Assembly (NCBI GenBank): GCA_013365325.1
Contig: JABVXV010000161.1
Coordinates: forward strand, 1-64,000
From: Dipetalonema caudispina
Lineage: Eukaryota; Nematoda; Chromadorea; Rhabditida; Onchocercidae
Direction of reading: 5' to 3'
Length of the DNA stretch: 64,000 nt
Within the stretch, counting starts at the first letter, position 1. Every line of letters begins with the position of its first letter. Positions 1-13,875 of this stretch are shown piece by piece. The notes beneath the pieces are model-generated. The model saw nothing but the letters and a program-made list of their open reading frames with translations. It searched no databases and was not told the origin of the DNA. A program made the position numbers and the translations under genes.

Positions 1-170
<170 letters not shown>

Positions 171-2750
171 CTGTGGGCATGCCTGTCAGTTTTCGTTCCA
201 TAACGTATTTATATTCCATCTTAAATTTTATATTTAAGTAAAAAAGAAATTTACCGAGACTTTCTAAATACAAAATAACTTGGCATAATTTGTATTATTC
301 AAATTCGTCACTTCTATTATGTGAATTCGAATTAAATAAATTGCAATTTAATTATTTGCATTAGTTCATTAAGTCTATTATGTTTATTTTTGACCAATTC
401 TTCGTTCCAGAAATATTTTCTATGTAATCGAAATGTTACTTATAGCATGTTTCATTTTCATTTTTCGAAAACTTGACTTGAAGAATAAAGGGAAAAATAA
501 ATGTTATCACTAGTAAGACAAAATTTGATGATTTAATTCTCATTATTATAAAATTCTTAATTATTATATTTTATAACATATGTCTAATTGTATAAATACG
601 CAAAGTTTGAGTAAAGGAATTCCTTTCGTAATAAAAATTCAAATGAAAGGAAATTAAAAAGTAAGGAAATGAATAAATAAAATTTAGTAAAATGATAAAA
701 ACTATTCATTCAAAAATTATTTTCAAAATTTTTGGAAATTTTGCAAGAAGGAAAAATGACACTTTTAGGATAAACAATCATTTGAATGACTATTTTGAAT
801 GGAATTGACTCATCATTTTGTGACAAGTTCATGATTGATTTAACAACTAAGATGTAAATAAGACGAAATGAATCATTTGAAATTCTTAAATATTTATGAG
901 ATTTTCGAATATCTCAAATTTCATATTTAACACCGTATTACCTTTTTATTCTTCATGTGAATGTTTCAGTTAACTTCTATGCTACTTTCGTTTAAAATTT
1001 CAAATTGAATTTTTAGATGCTACAAATTACAACAAATAATTAATCTATCTTTGGCTATTTCATTCATTAGTTTAATGAATAGAATGATTCTTTTTTCAGT
1101 ACTTCATAGACCAAAATAACGGACATCATCGGATCAAATCAAATTATATTCGACGGGTTTTTTTTAAATTGCAAATGCAACAAAAAAGTTAAATTTGAAA
1201 ATTTAAAAAATTTCTTTTTTAACATTTTTCCTTTTCCTTTCACCTTCTATTACAATTCTTTTTGGAAAATTTTCTTTTACTTTTTCCCTTTTTTCCTTCA
1301 CTATAGCTAACTGTAATTTATGATTTATCAGTTATTTCCATACTAAAATGAAAGTAGTTTTCAAAAAATGAGCGAAATTAAACATCAAATGAAATATTTC
1401 AAATTTAATTTTGCAAAAACAAAATTTTTAAAGAATGAGATGAAATGAAATGCAATGTCAATTAAAATAAAGTTGAATTGCATCGAAAGTCAGTTTTTGA
1501 AAACAGGAAAAGTGAATTTAGATTCTAAATAAACTAAAATTGAATTGAAAAACCAAATCAATGAAGTGTGAAGTAAAAATGAAGCATTTCATTCCTTCTA
1601 TTATCAATAATCGAAATCGAATAAAAATGACGAAGGTAAAAAGAAATTATCTTTTGTTGCACTTTCTTTTCATTCAAAATATTGACATAACGGAGGAAAG
1701 AAAAAAAAAGTTTGGATAAATTTTCAAATAATTCCTTCCTCTAACAATATTAAAGACGGTTAAACAGGAAAATATTAGGGGGAAAAAAAAAGACAGACTA
1801 AAATTTCGAAAAATATAACAAAATAATGGATTAAAATTTTGAAAAATATAGTGATTAGTATTTGAAGAAGATGAGAGCGATATGCAAAAATGATAAAAAT
1901 AAATTTCAATAAACAATAAGTAAACAATAATCTGATATATATATACATATATGAAGTTAGGAGAAAAAAAGCAAAATACAGGAAGAATTAATGTAAATAA
2001 AAAAAATTAGTGCAAGGAAAAGAAGAAAAAAAAAAAAAAAAAAAAATGTGTGATCATATAAGTAATAACAATAAAATTAGTGCATAATTCTTAAACAAAT
2101 GATAATAATTAGATGAATAAATGAATGTAAATAAATAAAAATCAAAAATAAACAAAATAAGAAAAAGAAAAAAGAAAATTAAACAATCAATAATGCAACA
2201 ATAAACAATAATAAGTGAAATGATAGCTACTATGAATAACATTACTTCCCATTTATCATATTGTTGAAAAAGTTAGAAATATAGTAATTGCAATAACAAC
2301 ATATCATTAAGACGTCATTATTGCGAATAATAGTAAAGGCTTTTTAGTAAACAAAGATATTAGTGATAATAATAATAATAATAATAATACTTAATAATAA
2401 TAATAATAAGCTTTATTTTGTTAATAACACTGTTTTACTCAGTTTTGTTCAATTATTGAAAAACAAAAAAAAAAAAGTTGTAAATATTGTTATGTTAATC
2501 AATATTATCAAATATGGGACAGATATTACGTATGCATTTAAACAGATACAATCATTTTTATATGATTTAATCGACTGATATATCTTTGAGAACATATTTA
2601 ATGCATAATTTCATCTGTCATTAAAAATTATTCATAAAATCATTAATTATTTTTGATATATCATTTACATATTACCACATTGGTTATTCTATTAATTAAA
2701 CAGTATGACACTAGCAAAATGATACTATTATTATTGTCATTACTGTTAAC

Positions 2751-2810
<60 letters not shown>

Positions 2811-2821
2811 CATTGTTATTA

Positions 2822-2891
<70 letters not shown>

Positions 2892-5344
2892 CATTATTAT
2901 TATTATTACTATTGTTACTATCATTATTATTGCTATTATCCAAAGGAAAATTATTATCATTATTATAATAGTATGTTATAAAGTGAAAATATAATGTGGC
3001 GTACAATAAATTAATTAATTTCGTATTATTAATTTTCTCCTTCATTATTATTGTTATTGTTATCATTATTATGATCATTATTATTATTATTGTTATTATT
3101 ATTTTTGTTATGTTGGTTATGATTAATGTCATTTGAATCTTTGATCATCTGCCTATCACTATTCATTTATGAATTCAATTTCCTATTCGATTAAAAAAAA
3201 GGCAAAAAACGTAAACTGTTTCATAGTTTTGTGAATGAACTAAAAACGTTTAAAATTTCAATTTGTTTACATATTCCATTTTTTCACTTATATTATTCGT
3301 TCATTTTTTTTTCAGCTAACATTTTACGTCAAACACAAATTGGTGAAAAAGTACTTTTTGGATGTTTTAGCAGTTATTAGTGAAAAAGTTAACACTGAAT
3401 AAATATTTAAAAAAAAAAAAAAAAAAAACAAAAAAGCAAAAAATGCATTATATCAAATAAAGTATCGGAAATATGTCTAAAAGATAATGAAGAAAGCAAA
3501 AAAGATGGCAAAATTCTTTCAAATAATATCGAATAACTATTTTTGGTATGAAAAAAAGTAAAAATTATTGTAAAATTCGTTGTTGCTAAATGTTATTGAT
3601 AAAGTTGCAATATTATAAAATAAAAATATAATTTGGTATGCAATAAATTAATTAATTTCATTTTACTAACTTTCTCCTCATACTCTCTTCGTCTTTTTTT
3701 CCACAAATTAATTTATTTTGTTTGCTTTTGTAATTAAATAAGGAATCCACAGAAAAAAATCCTAATGTTTAACGTGAAACGTGAAAATATAAACTCTTCT
3801 AAAAATGTGAATTAATAAAAAAATTAGCGAAAAAAAAGAGAAATTTTGTGGAATACGTGATTTAAACAGCATTTCATTAGAGTCGTTATTTTTTGAAAAA
3901 GAAAAAAAATATAATCAAAAATTATTCTAAACAATGTGACTAATAGCATAATAACTTTTATTTTGTAAATAGCGTAAAGGAATGGAAAAAAAAATTCCAT
4001 AAACTTTATTATACTTATTCCATAAAATGTTGACATTCATTAAATATTTTCTACATATTTAGTTTAAATTTAAACAACCAAAAGTATCCTCTTAGTAATT
4101 AGTAATTAGTCTTTGTTAATCACTTTCTTATAAAACATAATTTTCTTGTTTACCTTACTGTGAAATGTAAATAATGACGTCATACTTACAACATATTATT
4201 CAAAAAAATATGAAAATTTGTCATATGAAATGAATGCAATAAATACATAATGAAGAATTGAATAAAATTTTTTTGTAATTAAATTCAAAAATTATATCGA
4301 AAGTTTGAAAGAAAATAATTTCAAATGTATGCATGATATTGGAGAAAATCATAGAATTTGAACTGAAATAGAATTAATTTTTGATTTCATATATGACAAT
4401 GATTGCAATATGTTAAGCTGAAAAGACTGAAAATACAACGATTGGAATGCTAACTGATGCCAAATGTTGTTATGAAAGAGGAAAATGAGAGATAATATCG
4501 ATCGTACAGCAAGGAATAAAAACTTGAATAATTTATTTACTGTTGAAAATTTGATAAATGCAAATTCTTTTTTCAATTTCATTTGAAAAAATATGAAATA
4601 ATTGCTTAGCAATGTTGGGCTTTCCGTCTTCGTTACATCATACATTTGTTGTCAATTTAAATCGTTGAAAAAATTATGAATCACCAATAATATTTTCTAA
4701 TTAAATTTATTAAACTCTTTGCTATTATTAGCTACTACTGTTAGATCATTTATCTAACCCAATTAAATATACATTTATGCCGTCAGATTCTTCGTCTTTT
4801 CTTCCTTTTTTAATTAATCTACTTCATTTAAAATAACTTTTTTTTTTTTTTTAATGTTTATTTAATAGCTTTCCTTCCTTATTCTCCTTCTTTTATTAAT
4901 TTAAAATTATTCTTCAATTTCAATTATTTATCAGTCACACCAAACATTCGTCTAATTGTAGCTTTTTATATAAAATCAGAAATTTGCATATTTGTAAATT
5001 CAAATTCAAAAAAAAATTGCAAAATAAAACTTTAAAAACTTGTAAAAGTGAAACAAATTTCATTTCTAATTGATTATTTCCTATTTTAATTCATGTACTG
5101 ATTCGGTTTGGGTGTCATCGATTAAATTTGATTAGGGGAAAAAGTGCGTGGAATATACAATTAGCAATGTTATTGCAGTGGTGGTGGCACACTTCGGTAG
5201 AGGAAAAAATACCAAAACGATACGCGCAAGTTCATATTTAATTATTTTTTGACTATATTAAATCTAACTGTGAAAACTTTAAATTAAATGATATAATTTT
5301 AATTGTCATCTTTTTACAATAAATCATTAAATTATTGATTCGTT
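171..5344. other. Gene-free AT-rich intergenic region
   Basis: I see no exon chain, tRNA or conserved protein here. Open frames are short and consist of homopolymer-coded Phe/Lys or Ile/Asn runs. The stretch holds long A or T runs (for example near 2030-2046, 3411-3428 and 4842-4852) and the ATT tracts listed separately. The region just before 5345 should contain the promoter of the kelch-like gene, but no motif is recognisable. Confidence 0.7.
2727..2940. repeat. (ATT)n trinucleotide repeat, interrupted
   Basis: About 210 bp of ATT units, broken by ATC, GTT and ACT variants. It reads as poly-Ile on + and as poly-Ile or poly-Asn on -, so the open frames across it are artefacts. A second short imperfect ATT/GTT tract lies at about 3043-3110. 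Confidence 0.95.
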
Positions 5345-6475
5345 ATGAATATAAATTATACTTTGAAGGTTTTCAAAGAACGTTCATCACGTGATGCATT
5401 CGTACTTGATCCGGTTAAAATGGCGGTATCACCAGATGGAAAATATGTCTTCATAATTGGTAGTAGAAAAGTTAGTTGACATAAAAAAAAAGAAAAAAAA
5501 AAGAAAGAGGAAAGAGAAAGAAACAAATATAAGAATTGTACAATATGAAATAATGCAACACTTTTTTTAATTAAAATATAATGAAATTTAAATTTCTATG
5601 ATTAATAGGACAAATACTATGGGCTGAAAATGAAAGAAATTTTTGTGATCAATTAAAAAGAGTATGATTAAAAATGAAAAGAAATAAGAAATTTAGCAAA
5701 AAAAAATAAGTGACATAGTTTTACTTCATACTGATATTATTAAATTTAATCTTTCAATCATTACTTCTATCATTGTGATAAAATATTATTTCTTCTACTT
5801 CTTTTTTCATTCATCTTCATTATTATTATTAGTATTATTATTCAATTTTTCTAAAAAAGTTTAACTTTTGCATAGCATCAATTGATAGAATCCGATTGTA
5901 GTTAAGTATGGAATTATATTTTCTTCATAAAATTAACTTTTACTAAAATAAAAGTAGATCGTGGTAACATCGGAACGTGGTCCAATGGAATGGACCACAT
6001 CATTCAAAGTGGATGTGTTTGATTTAAGTTTGGAAGGACGTCGAACGATACTTCTTAATGATTTATTCGATTTTGGTGATTATCTGATACACGTTTATGC
6101 GCTTAATAGTAATACACTTATTGTATTAGATTATAATCATCGTCAAACAACTTTACGACAACGAATTGTTAAAGTGAGATAATTTTATTACCATTCTCAT
6201 AAATGTTTTATTTTTTGTTTACTTTTTTCCAATATTCTCAACAAACCAATCAATCAATACTTTCATTTCTTAATATATGTACTAACTTCCTAATAAAATT
6301 AATATCAATATCATCATCATTCAATATTATCATTGTTCAAATACTTTTAATGCAAAATTTTTCTTCGCATTAAATATAAAAAAGAAACAAATAATTAGTG
6401 TCGACATTAATAATATTAATAATGATAATAATAATAATAATGATAATAATAATAATAATAATAGTATTAATAATG

Positions 6476-6535
<60 letters not shown>

Positions 6536-6547
6536 GTATTAATAATG

Positions 6548-6578
<31 letters not shown>

Positions 6579-8937
6579 TAATAATAATAATAATAAGTAA
6601 ACAAATAAATAAGTAATAATAAAATTGTTACATATTAGATCACCCAGAATATGGCAATTTCACCATTTCATCGATGTTATCATTATGGTACCTCTCAAAC
6701 ATCGTTTATTAAAGCAGCTATTGGTGACAGATTATGTGCTATTGTTAGTAGACAACGATTTGGTATAAAATATTCCTACATTTTTATTACGAATAAAAAA
6801 ATGGAATTATCAAAAATAAAGTGTAAATTGAAATAAATTGAATGAAATTGAAAAATTAAAATTGTTGATAATAAATTTTTTATCTTAAAATTACAATAGA
6901 GCAAATAATTTATATAGCAATAGTTCTTATCTTATGTTGAAATTAATGTATTTAAAATTAATTAATATATGGAATCTTTGATATCTTTCTGTATGATGTA
7001 TAATAATATATTTTGCTTAAATATTATTGCAGACTGCGAAAGGTAAAAGAATTCATTTCATTTAAAAAATTAGTAAAATTTACTGTCAAATTAATGTTGC
7101 CATTATTATCATTATTATTAAGCAATCTATGCAAAATTATATCATTTGCAGAAGGACAATTTGTTGCATTAATTATTCCAAAGGATCCAATTGAATCGGA
7201 TCAATTCAATACACCAATTAATGTTTCCACACATGTTAATAATGTAAATGAAAAATTTTTTCCCAATCATATTCCGAATTTATTTATGAATATTTATACC
7301 TAATTATTGGTTATATTATCTTTTCAATTATTTAATTAATAAAACTAACGTATTTTAACGATTACAAAATCTGTTTAATGTTGCAGTAACAAAAAAAAAA
7401 AAAAAAAAGAAAAAAGAAATTTGTTTTTTTTTCGCCTTCAATTTTCAACAACATTAAAATTTCTTCAGTTTTAAGATATTTCAAAGAAGTTTTTTTGTTC
7501 TTCCATAAATAGTAATAACTTTTAATTGTTTAATATAAAATTCTTCCCTTTTTATCTTTAATTTTTAGATGAATGCTGAACTTCATGCAGCATTATCATT
7601 AAATATTTGTCACTATATAGCACCATTCTTTTCACGTAATGATCGTGACCTATGCTTTTTGACCGTTAATAGTTTGACCTTAAATATTGAGCCATCAAAT
7701 GTCAGCTGTTTAGATTTATGGTACATTTTCTATATTCACAAAATTTTATTTATGTTTACTACTTGTAAGCATAATTAATGAAGTGAATCATTTACTATCA
7801 AAATAATCCGATAAGTTTGAAACTTATCAAAAATTGCGAATTTCTCTCGCCGGATTCAGTTGCTGCGAAAATCACAAAATTCTGTTTTGCAGACATAATT
7901 AATTAAGAGAATTTATCAATAAAATAATTCTATAATTCAACAAAACTTGTCAGTCTATCTTATCTTGAAATTCATTAAAACTTTTCAAATTTAATGAAAG
8001 AAAAGTTTTTTTTTCCCATTCCAGATCCAACTGTAGCAAAACCACAAACTTTGGTACTCAACCAAGAAAGAATATTAAGGGATTAGGAAAGAATGAAAAG
8101 AGGTAAAAAAAAAAATTAAATTCCGAATCAATCCAATTTTTATTTGTTATTTGTAGCAATTACAAGTGGTATTCACGGGATACAGTAGCTGATAAAATTA
8201 GTGGTTTCCCGCGGGATGAATATCAACAAACACCAATTCTCGTCGATTGTTTCATTTGTCAAAATGGCAATCAACAGGTTTGACTAAAACATAAAATAAC
8301 AAAAATGTAACAAATTCAAATCTATAATCCTCCAAATGATAATTATTATTAGGTAGAAAAATTGTTTAGGTTGGCTTGGTTGCACGCTATCGAACACCGC
8401 CAAATCATTGGCGTTGGCATATTTGTTCGATACTTCAATGGATGCAAATGCGCTTTGTACGATTATTTTTTCTAAGCATGGATCTTCAAGTGGAAACTTT
8501 TGGAAAGATTATTCTATATTTTACAACATTTCTTAGCTATCTAAGAGATCGCTTAGTATTACGACCACATGCCAGGTAGAGGTATTTTAATATGATCCTT
8601 TCATCATTTCTGATCGTTGATCAGTTTGACAGCACCACTAATGCAACGGTAGAACATGAATTTTCCATAAAAGCTTTCATACATTGAATCTTTCAGATTG
8701 GGAATTCTGAATTTAAGATCCTGGAAATGGATCGATTATTCTTACATATTGAAAGATATTCACTATGTTGATCAGTTGACAGATTTAGCATCAGAAAGCG
8801 GGCAAATTGTTTCATTCATTTCGCAGGCAAATAATTTTCCGATAGAAGCTATAATAACTTATCATCTCTCCAGAACGGAGAAAAAACTAGCCAAACCTAC
8901 TGCTCTTTGTATTGATTGCCGGAAAAACCCTCAATAA
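5345..8937 (+). CDS. Kelch/beta-propeller-like protein of unknown function
   Basis: Eight exons join in frame: 5345-5470, 5958-6173, 6639-6762, 7152-7243, 7569-7720, 8157-8277, 8370-8575, 8697-8937 (1278 nt, 425 residues). I do not recognise the family. Blade-like motifs recur: VKMAVSPDGKYVF in exon 1, VFDLSLEG in exon 2, LDLCNYKWY across exons 5-6 and LGILNLRSWKWID in exon 8. These resemble kelch or other beta-propeller strands. There is no signal peptide and no clear membrane segment. The start is the least secure part: no good trans-splice acceptor lies just before 5345, so an upstream exon could be missing. An alternative 10-nt exon at 7033-7042 was rejected because it breaks the frame. 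The stop at 8937 may not be the true end, because a coding-like frame runs on to 9181 in another register. Intron 2 carries an (AAT)n tract. Exon structure is fairly secure; the fold is inference and the role unknown. Confidence 0.65.
6402..6598. repeat. (AAT)n repeat inside intron 2 of the kelch-like gene
   Basis: About 195 bp of AAT/ATA units with GAT interruptions lie between exons 2 and 3. A 13-15 bp interruption, TAGTATTAATAATGAT, recurs at least twice within the tract, which suggests internal duplication of the array. Confidence 0.9.
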
Positions 8938-9181
8938 TTTCCAAGAATCCCCGGAATCACCAAGAAGCCAAAAATGGCTCACTAACCAAGAAATGAGGCT
9001 TGCAAAGTATTTTTTACAGACATGGGCTGACAATGAATGCGAACAGAGTATTCGCCTCGGGAAATCACCTGTATCCATGATGTCACTCTTTGCAATCGCT
9101 GATTTTGAACTTCGACGTCAAGAAAGCCCTGAATTCTACAATTTACGCCGCCAGTTCTTGAAACATGTGGGGAATACCTGA
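8912..9181 (+). CDS. Overlapping coding-like frame, possible frameshifted C-terminus of the kelch-like protein
   Basis: This frame overlaps the last 26 nt of the kelch-like gene, one register away, and stays open to a stop ending at 9181. It encodes about 80 residues of mixed, non-repetitive composition, including QKWLTNQEMRLAKYFLQTW and SPEFYNLRRQFLKHVGN, which looks like real helical protein. An A5 run followed by C3 at the overlap (TGCCGGAAAAACCC, near 8918-8931) is a natural place for a one-base indel. Removing one A would join the upstream exon to this frame. I cannot tell an assembly error from a real frameshift, an alternative transcript or chance. Confidence 0.35.
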   Translation: MIAGKTLNNFQESPESPRSQKWLTNQEMRLAKYFLQTWADNECEQSIRLGKSPVSMMSLFAIADFELRRQESPEFYNLRRQFLKHVGNT

Positions 9182-9507
9182 CTCACTAACTTTTTCTGGA
9201 AGATGGCAATATTGACTGGTTAAATCGCTAATACCGTAAAAACATTCAGTTCTTGACGAATGCAACGGAGAATAAACTGTACTAAGCACCGGCCTTAATT
9301 CCAGACACCGAAATAATCGGATCACAACTATTACACTGCCCACGCTCTTATTATTCATATACTGAAGCCATGAAAAGCAGACATTTCCATTAGTGAAAAT
9401 GTAACCTCTCCAAATTTCATATGCTAAACCTCACCTGCCACTATTCAGTCTGAAAATCGTCTAATGCTGTGAAATATTATTCACGGAGTGTTTGCCAACT
9501 AGCAACC

Positions 9508-9513
9508 AATAAA
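9508..9513 (+). terminator. Poly(A) signal of the kelch-like gene
   Basis: A canonical AATAAA is the clear candidate after the stop at 8937 (or 9181). It lies 3 nt from the opposing signal of rps-9. Confidence 0.5.
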
Positions 9514-9516
9514 ACA

Positions 9517-9522
9517 TTTATT
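9517..9522 (-). terminator. Poly(A) signal of rps-9
   Basis: TTTATT on + is AATAAA on -, 66 nt beyond the rps-9 stop codon. This is a normal spacing for a short ribosomal-protein 3' UTR. Confidence 0.6.
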
Positions 9523-9587
9523 TTATGACCGTGCAGGTGACAACGATAAACGATAACAAACAAAAGTAATTTTTATGAAGTCTTCTT

Positions 9588-10846
<1,259 letters not shown>

Positions 10847-11754
10847 TTTGTTCTACCTCTGCCAAGTTGTTTTCGTAGAATTACTCGCACGATTCAGCAA
10901 TTTCTCTAAATTAACTTCATATCAAGTAATCGGCACATTCACGAAAGATCAGTGACCGCTAATTTCAAACTTTCAAGCTAAAGAGTTTCAGCAGAAACAA
11001 CGCTTCATATTTCGAAATATCTGACATCTTAAAACATGTCAAAATGTGTAACGCTTTCAGCGGAACACGCATGCACACACAAACCTACGTATATGAAAGT
11101 GATACAAAATAAAATGAAGTACTAACTACTGCATTTTTTAACCGTTACTACAAGATTGAAAATCAAGTAAAATAGTCAACTTTATTTCAATCCTTACGTA
11201 AATTAGTAAAACACACAGACGTAGTGTAACTTCTTATAAATGATTAACTTAACACAATTCATGTGCATACGATACACGCAAATATAGCGTACGTCAAATG
11301 AATTCCACATCCTATCACCCATGGCAAGGCCTACGAGTGCTAACTGAAAACCTTCGAGGAATATAGCTGCAATTTGCAAGTATTCAAGGAATCGTTTCGA
11401 GAACCATAGTTGCAAATTGTAGCTCACAATCACATATCATAACTGATAGAATGGTTATTAGATTACAGTTGTGGTATGATGGACGATTTAATTTAACAAT
11501 ATTTATGCTTACAGATAAAAGGTGACAATAATTATATGCAAATTTTTATATAACACATTACAATTAAATTTGAAAGTTTGAATTTAAAATTTTCATTTCC
11601 AAGTTTAAATTTGATTCAATAATTAAATGCAATTTATAGACTTAAATTTCAAACATTTTTTTACACATAAATTTTATTGTGTACATATAAATGAACGTAT
11701 GTAAATAAAACAAAATAGTATAAATTTTATTTTTCATTAAATTATTAACAAAAG
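10847..11754. promoter_or_regulatory. Divergent intergenic region between rps-9 (-) and the orphan membrane-protein gene (+)
   Basis: This 0.9 kb stretch should contain the rps-9 promoter reading left and the promoter of the 11755 gene reading right. I cannot point to a TATA box or other defined element. Upstream of the rps-9 ATG the minus strand reads TTGGCAGAGGTAGAACAAA, which offers two AG trans-splice acceptors 6-12 nt before the start. Confidence 0.45.
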
Positions 11755-12564
11755 ATGGTTGTCTTACTAATTCAATTGTTTATATTATTCATTGCAGTAA
11801 ATTATATTGAATTATCGGTTAATAATGATAACAATGTTCGGAATATTGTACAAAAAGTTAAATTCATAAATACTACCCAAAAGATATCAATTATTACATC
11901 ACAGGAAATAATCAAAACTACAGGTATATGATAGTTTCTCGTTTGACAATAACATTGAGAATATATTGATATTCTAATCTCTCAGTAATCCTTCTCAACT
12001 TCTCTTTCCTTTAGGAGAATCAGGAAGATTCTAAAGTTTTTTTCTTTTTTTGTGATCTAAATAGTGTCTTATTAACTTTCTTTACTTATAAAAATATCCA
12101 AAAAGAGAAATTATTGTATTGATGTGGCATGAAAATTCGCAATATTTAATATATAAAAGTAATATTTCATTCTTCAGTAATATAAAAATCTTAACATTTA
12201 CAAAAATTTTAATTAAATTATTTTCATAATAATTAGATTATAGTCTTATTTTTGATATAAAATTACTATATTTTTGTTAAAATAATAATTTACAGCTATC
12301 AATCAAATGATAAACAATCATACAAATTGTACTAAAAAACATCACATCGAGCATATCAGCAATAATAGAACTGAAATATCATCACAGTCATATCATCAAA
12401 TATCATTGTGGAAAATACGATGGAAAATAAATATGTTCTGGACAACTGTTACTATCATTTCAATCCTATGGATGTTAATTTTGATCAGTTTAACTATTAT
12501 TGTATATATACGAATTGTATATATGCATCATACTATTTCGCAAATATTTTGTCCAAAAGATTAA
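11755..12564 (+). CDS. Orphan small single-pass membrane glycoprotein (predicted)
   Basis: Two exons, 11755-11923 and 12296-12564, join in phase 1 to 438 nt (145 residues). I do not recognise the family. Residues 1-21 form a hydrophobic signal peptide (begins MVVLLIQLFILFIAV). Residues 22-103 are polar, with four N-glycosylation sequons at N39, N64, N67 and N80. Residues 104-129 form one strong membrane helix (starts FWTTVTIISILWM), followed by a tail of about 16 residues ending FCPKD. This predicts a type I surface protein with a glycosylated ectodomain of about 80 residues. The donor (CAG/GTATAT) and acceptor (TTTACAG) are good. A poly(A) signal lies at 12656-12661. The gene is probably lineage-restricted; the function is unknown. 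Confidence 0.6.
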
Positions 12565-12655
12565 AAATTTTCATTTAAAAAAAAAAAAAATAATTTAATT
12601 TTGATAATAATCATAGAACTACAAAATTGTGATGAAAAATTTTAGGATAGTTTTA

Positions 12656-12661
12656 AATAAA
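12656..12661 (+). terminator. Poly(A) signal of the orphan membrane-protein gene
   Basis: AATAAA lies about 92 nt after the TAA at 12564, a typical nematode 3' UTR length. Confidence 0.5.
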
Positions 12662-12729
12662 GTTTATTCTATGTTAACCTAACAAAAAGACAATATTACT
12701 AAGATATGCAATTTTTTGTTTATTTAATT

Positions 12730-12850
12730 AATTTAATTATTTAATTATTTAATTAAGATGGAACAATAAATCTGTGATAATTTTGAGAAAATTACCTTTT
12801 TCATCTATACAATATTCAATTTCATTGCTTATGTTTATTTATAGCTTGTT
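12730..12850. repeat. Direct repeat copy 1, left of the assembly gap
   Basis: This 121-bp stretch ends exactly at the N run. It matches 12951-13071 base for base by eye, starting AATTTAATTATTTAATTATT and ending TTTATAGCTTGTT. The most likely cause is two contig ends that overlap but were not merged. Confidence 0.9.
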
Positions 12851-12950
12851 NNNNNNNNNNNNNNNNNNNNNNNNNNNNNNNNNNNNNNNNNNNNNNNNNN
12901 NNNNNNNNNNNNNNNNNNNNNNNNNNNNNNNNNNNNNNNNNNNNNNNNNN
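12851..12950. other. 100-N assembly gap
   Basis: Exactly 100 Ns, the conventional size for a gap of unknown length. Identical flanks on both sides suggest the true gap length may be zero or negative. Confidence 0.98.
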
Positions 12951-13071
12951 AATTTAATTATTTAATTATTTAATTAAGATGGAACAATAAATCTGTGATA
13001 ATTTTGAGAAAATTACCTTTTTCATCTATACAATATTCAATTTCATTGCTTATGTTTATTTATAGCTTGTT
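12951..13071. repeat. Direct repeat copy 2, right of the assembly gap
   Basis: Identical to 12730-12850. Unique sequence begins right after it (GAAGTTATATGAATG). Confidence 0.9.
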
Positions 13072-13875
13072 GAAGTTATATGAATGCTTTTACATAATTA
13101 ATTAGAGAAAATTTACTAAAAATTATATAATGAATATTTAATAATTTCGAAAAAAAAAAAAGAAATGATCACATTTGATTGACAATTTTTCATACATATG
13201 TAAATAGAAAATTTTCTGCAAATAATATATGCTTAAATCTCTTGATGATAATTATTTTGATAAAAGACAAAAGCATATTGTTAGAAGTAAGCTGAAATTT
13301 ACATATGATATTCTTTCTCTTCTATAAATTTAAATGCAAGATTATTGTTAGTGCAGTATACTTGTAAAAAATTTTCGCATTTTTGGAAATTCTTTTTAAA
13401 TTAATGACTAATTCCTAAAAGATTTCTAAAAATTTAAATTATAACTGAATTAAATTATTTCGAATGAACATAAGATAACATCAATTTCTATATGTATATG
13501 CACAATGTGAACATCATTTTCAGGAAATATTTTAACTTCTATGAATAGATTTTAGCTTAAATTCTGATAATTAAATCATTTTTTTTTTTTTTTTTTCAAT
13601 ACAAAATAAAGCATTAGTTTTTATTCGTTCTTCGAATAAAATTCTCATGAATGATTCTGAAATTTGCAATCGTGCATCATCATCATCATGCAGCGTACGT
13701 TGCAAGTTCATCCTGCAACATTTAGCATTGTGACACAATGAGATAATATGGTCGGAATGTTTGGGAAATTCTTTGAAAGGATGTTTTTTGTTGGTTTACG
13801 CTTCGTATCCGTTACGTTGTTTCAATTGTAGGATTACATAAATAAATACATATATGTTTTCTTTCAGATATAATT
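13072..13875. promoter_or_regulatory. Intergenic region upstream of RRP9
   Basis: AT-rich, with a T-run at about 13580-13596 and a short CAT/ATC repeat at 13676-13690. No exon is seen. The sequence TTTCTTTCAG ends at 13867, 8 nt before the RRP9 ATG, and is a probable trans-splice acceptor. Confidence 0.5.

Larger units (their letters stand above)
9182..9587. other. Shared 3' region of two convergent genes
   Basis: This stretch between the kelch-like gene (+) and rps-9 (-) holds no further coding exon. AATAAA on + is at 9508-9513. AATAAA on - is the TTTATT at 9517-9522. It is best read as two facing 3' UTRs. Confidence 0.6.

Noticed and set aside
2653..3132. Open frames of about 100-130 codons on both strands over the ATT tract
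   Set aside because: They encode almost only Ile or Asn, a direct reading of the trinucleotide repeat. The same applies to 6398-6616, 21689-22037 and 27714-27997.
7033..7042. 10-nt micro-exon between AG and GT in the kelch-like gene
   Set aside because: Its inclusion changes the phase and brings a stop early in the next exon. Joining exon 3 directly to 7152 keeps a long coherent frame.
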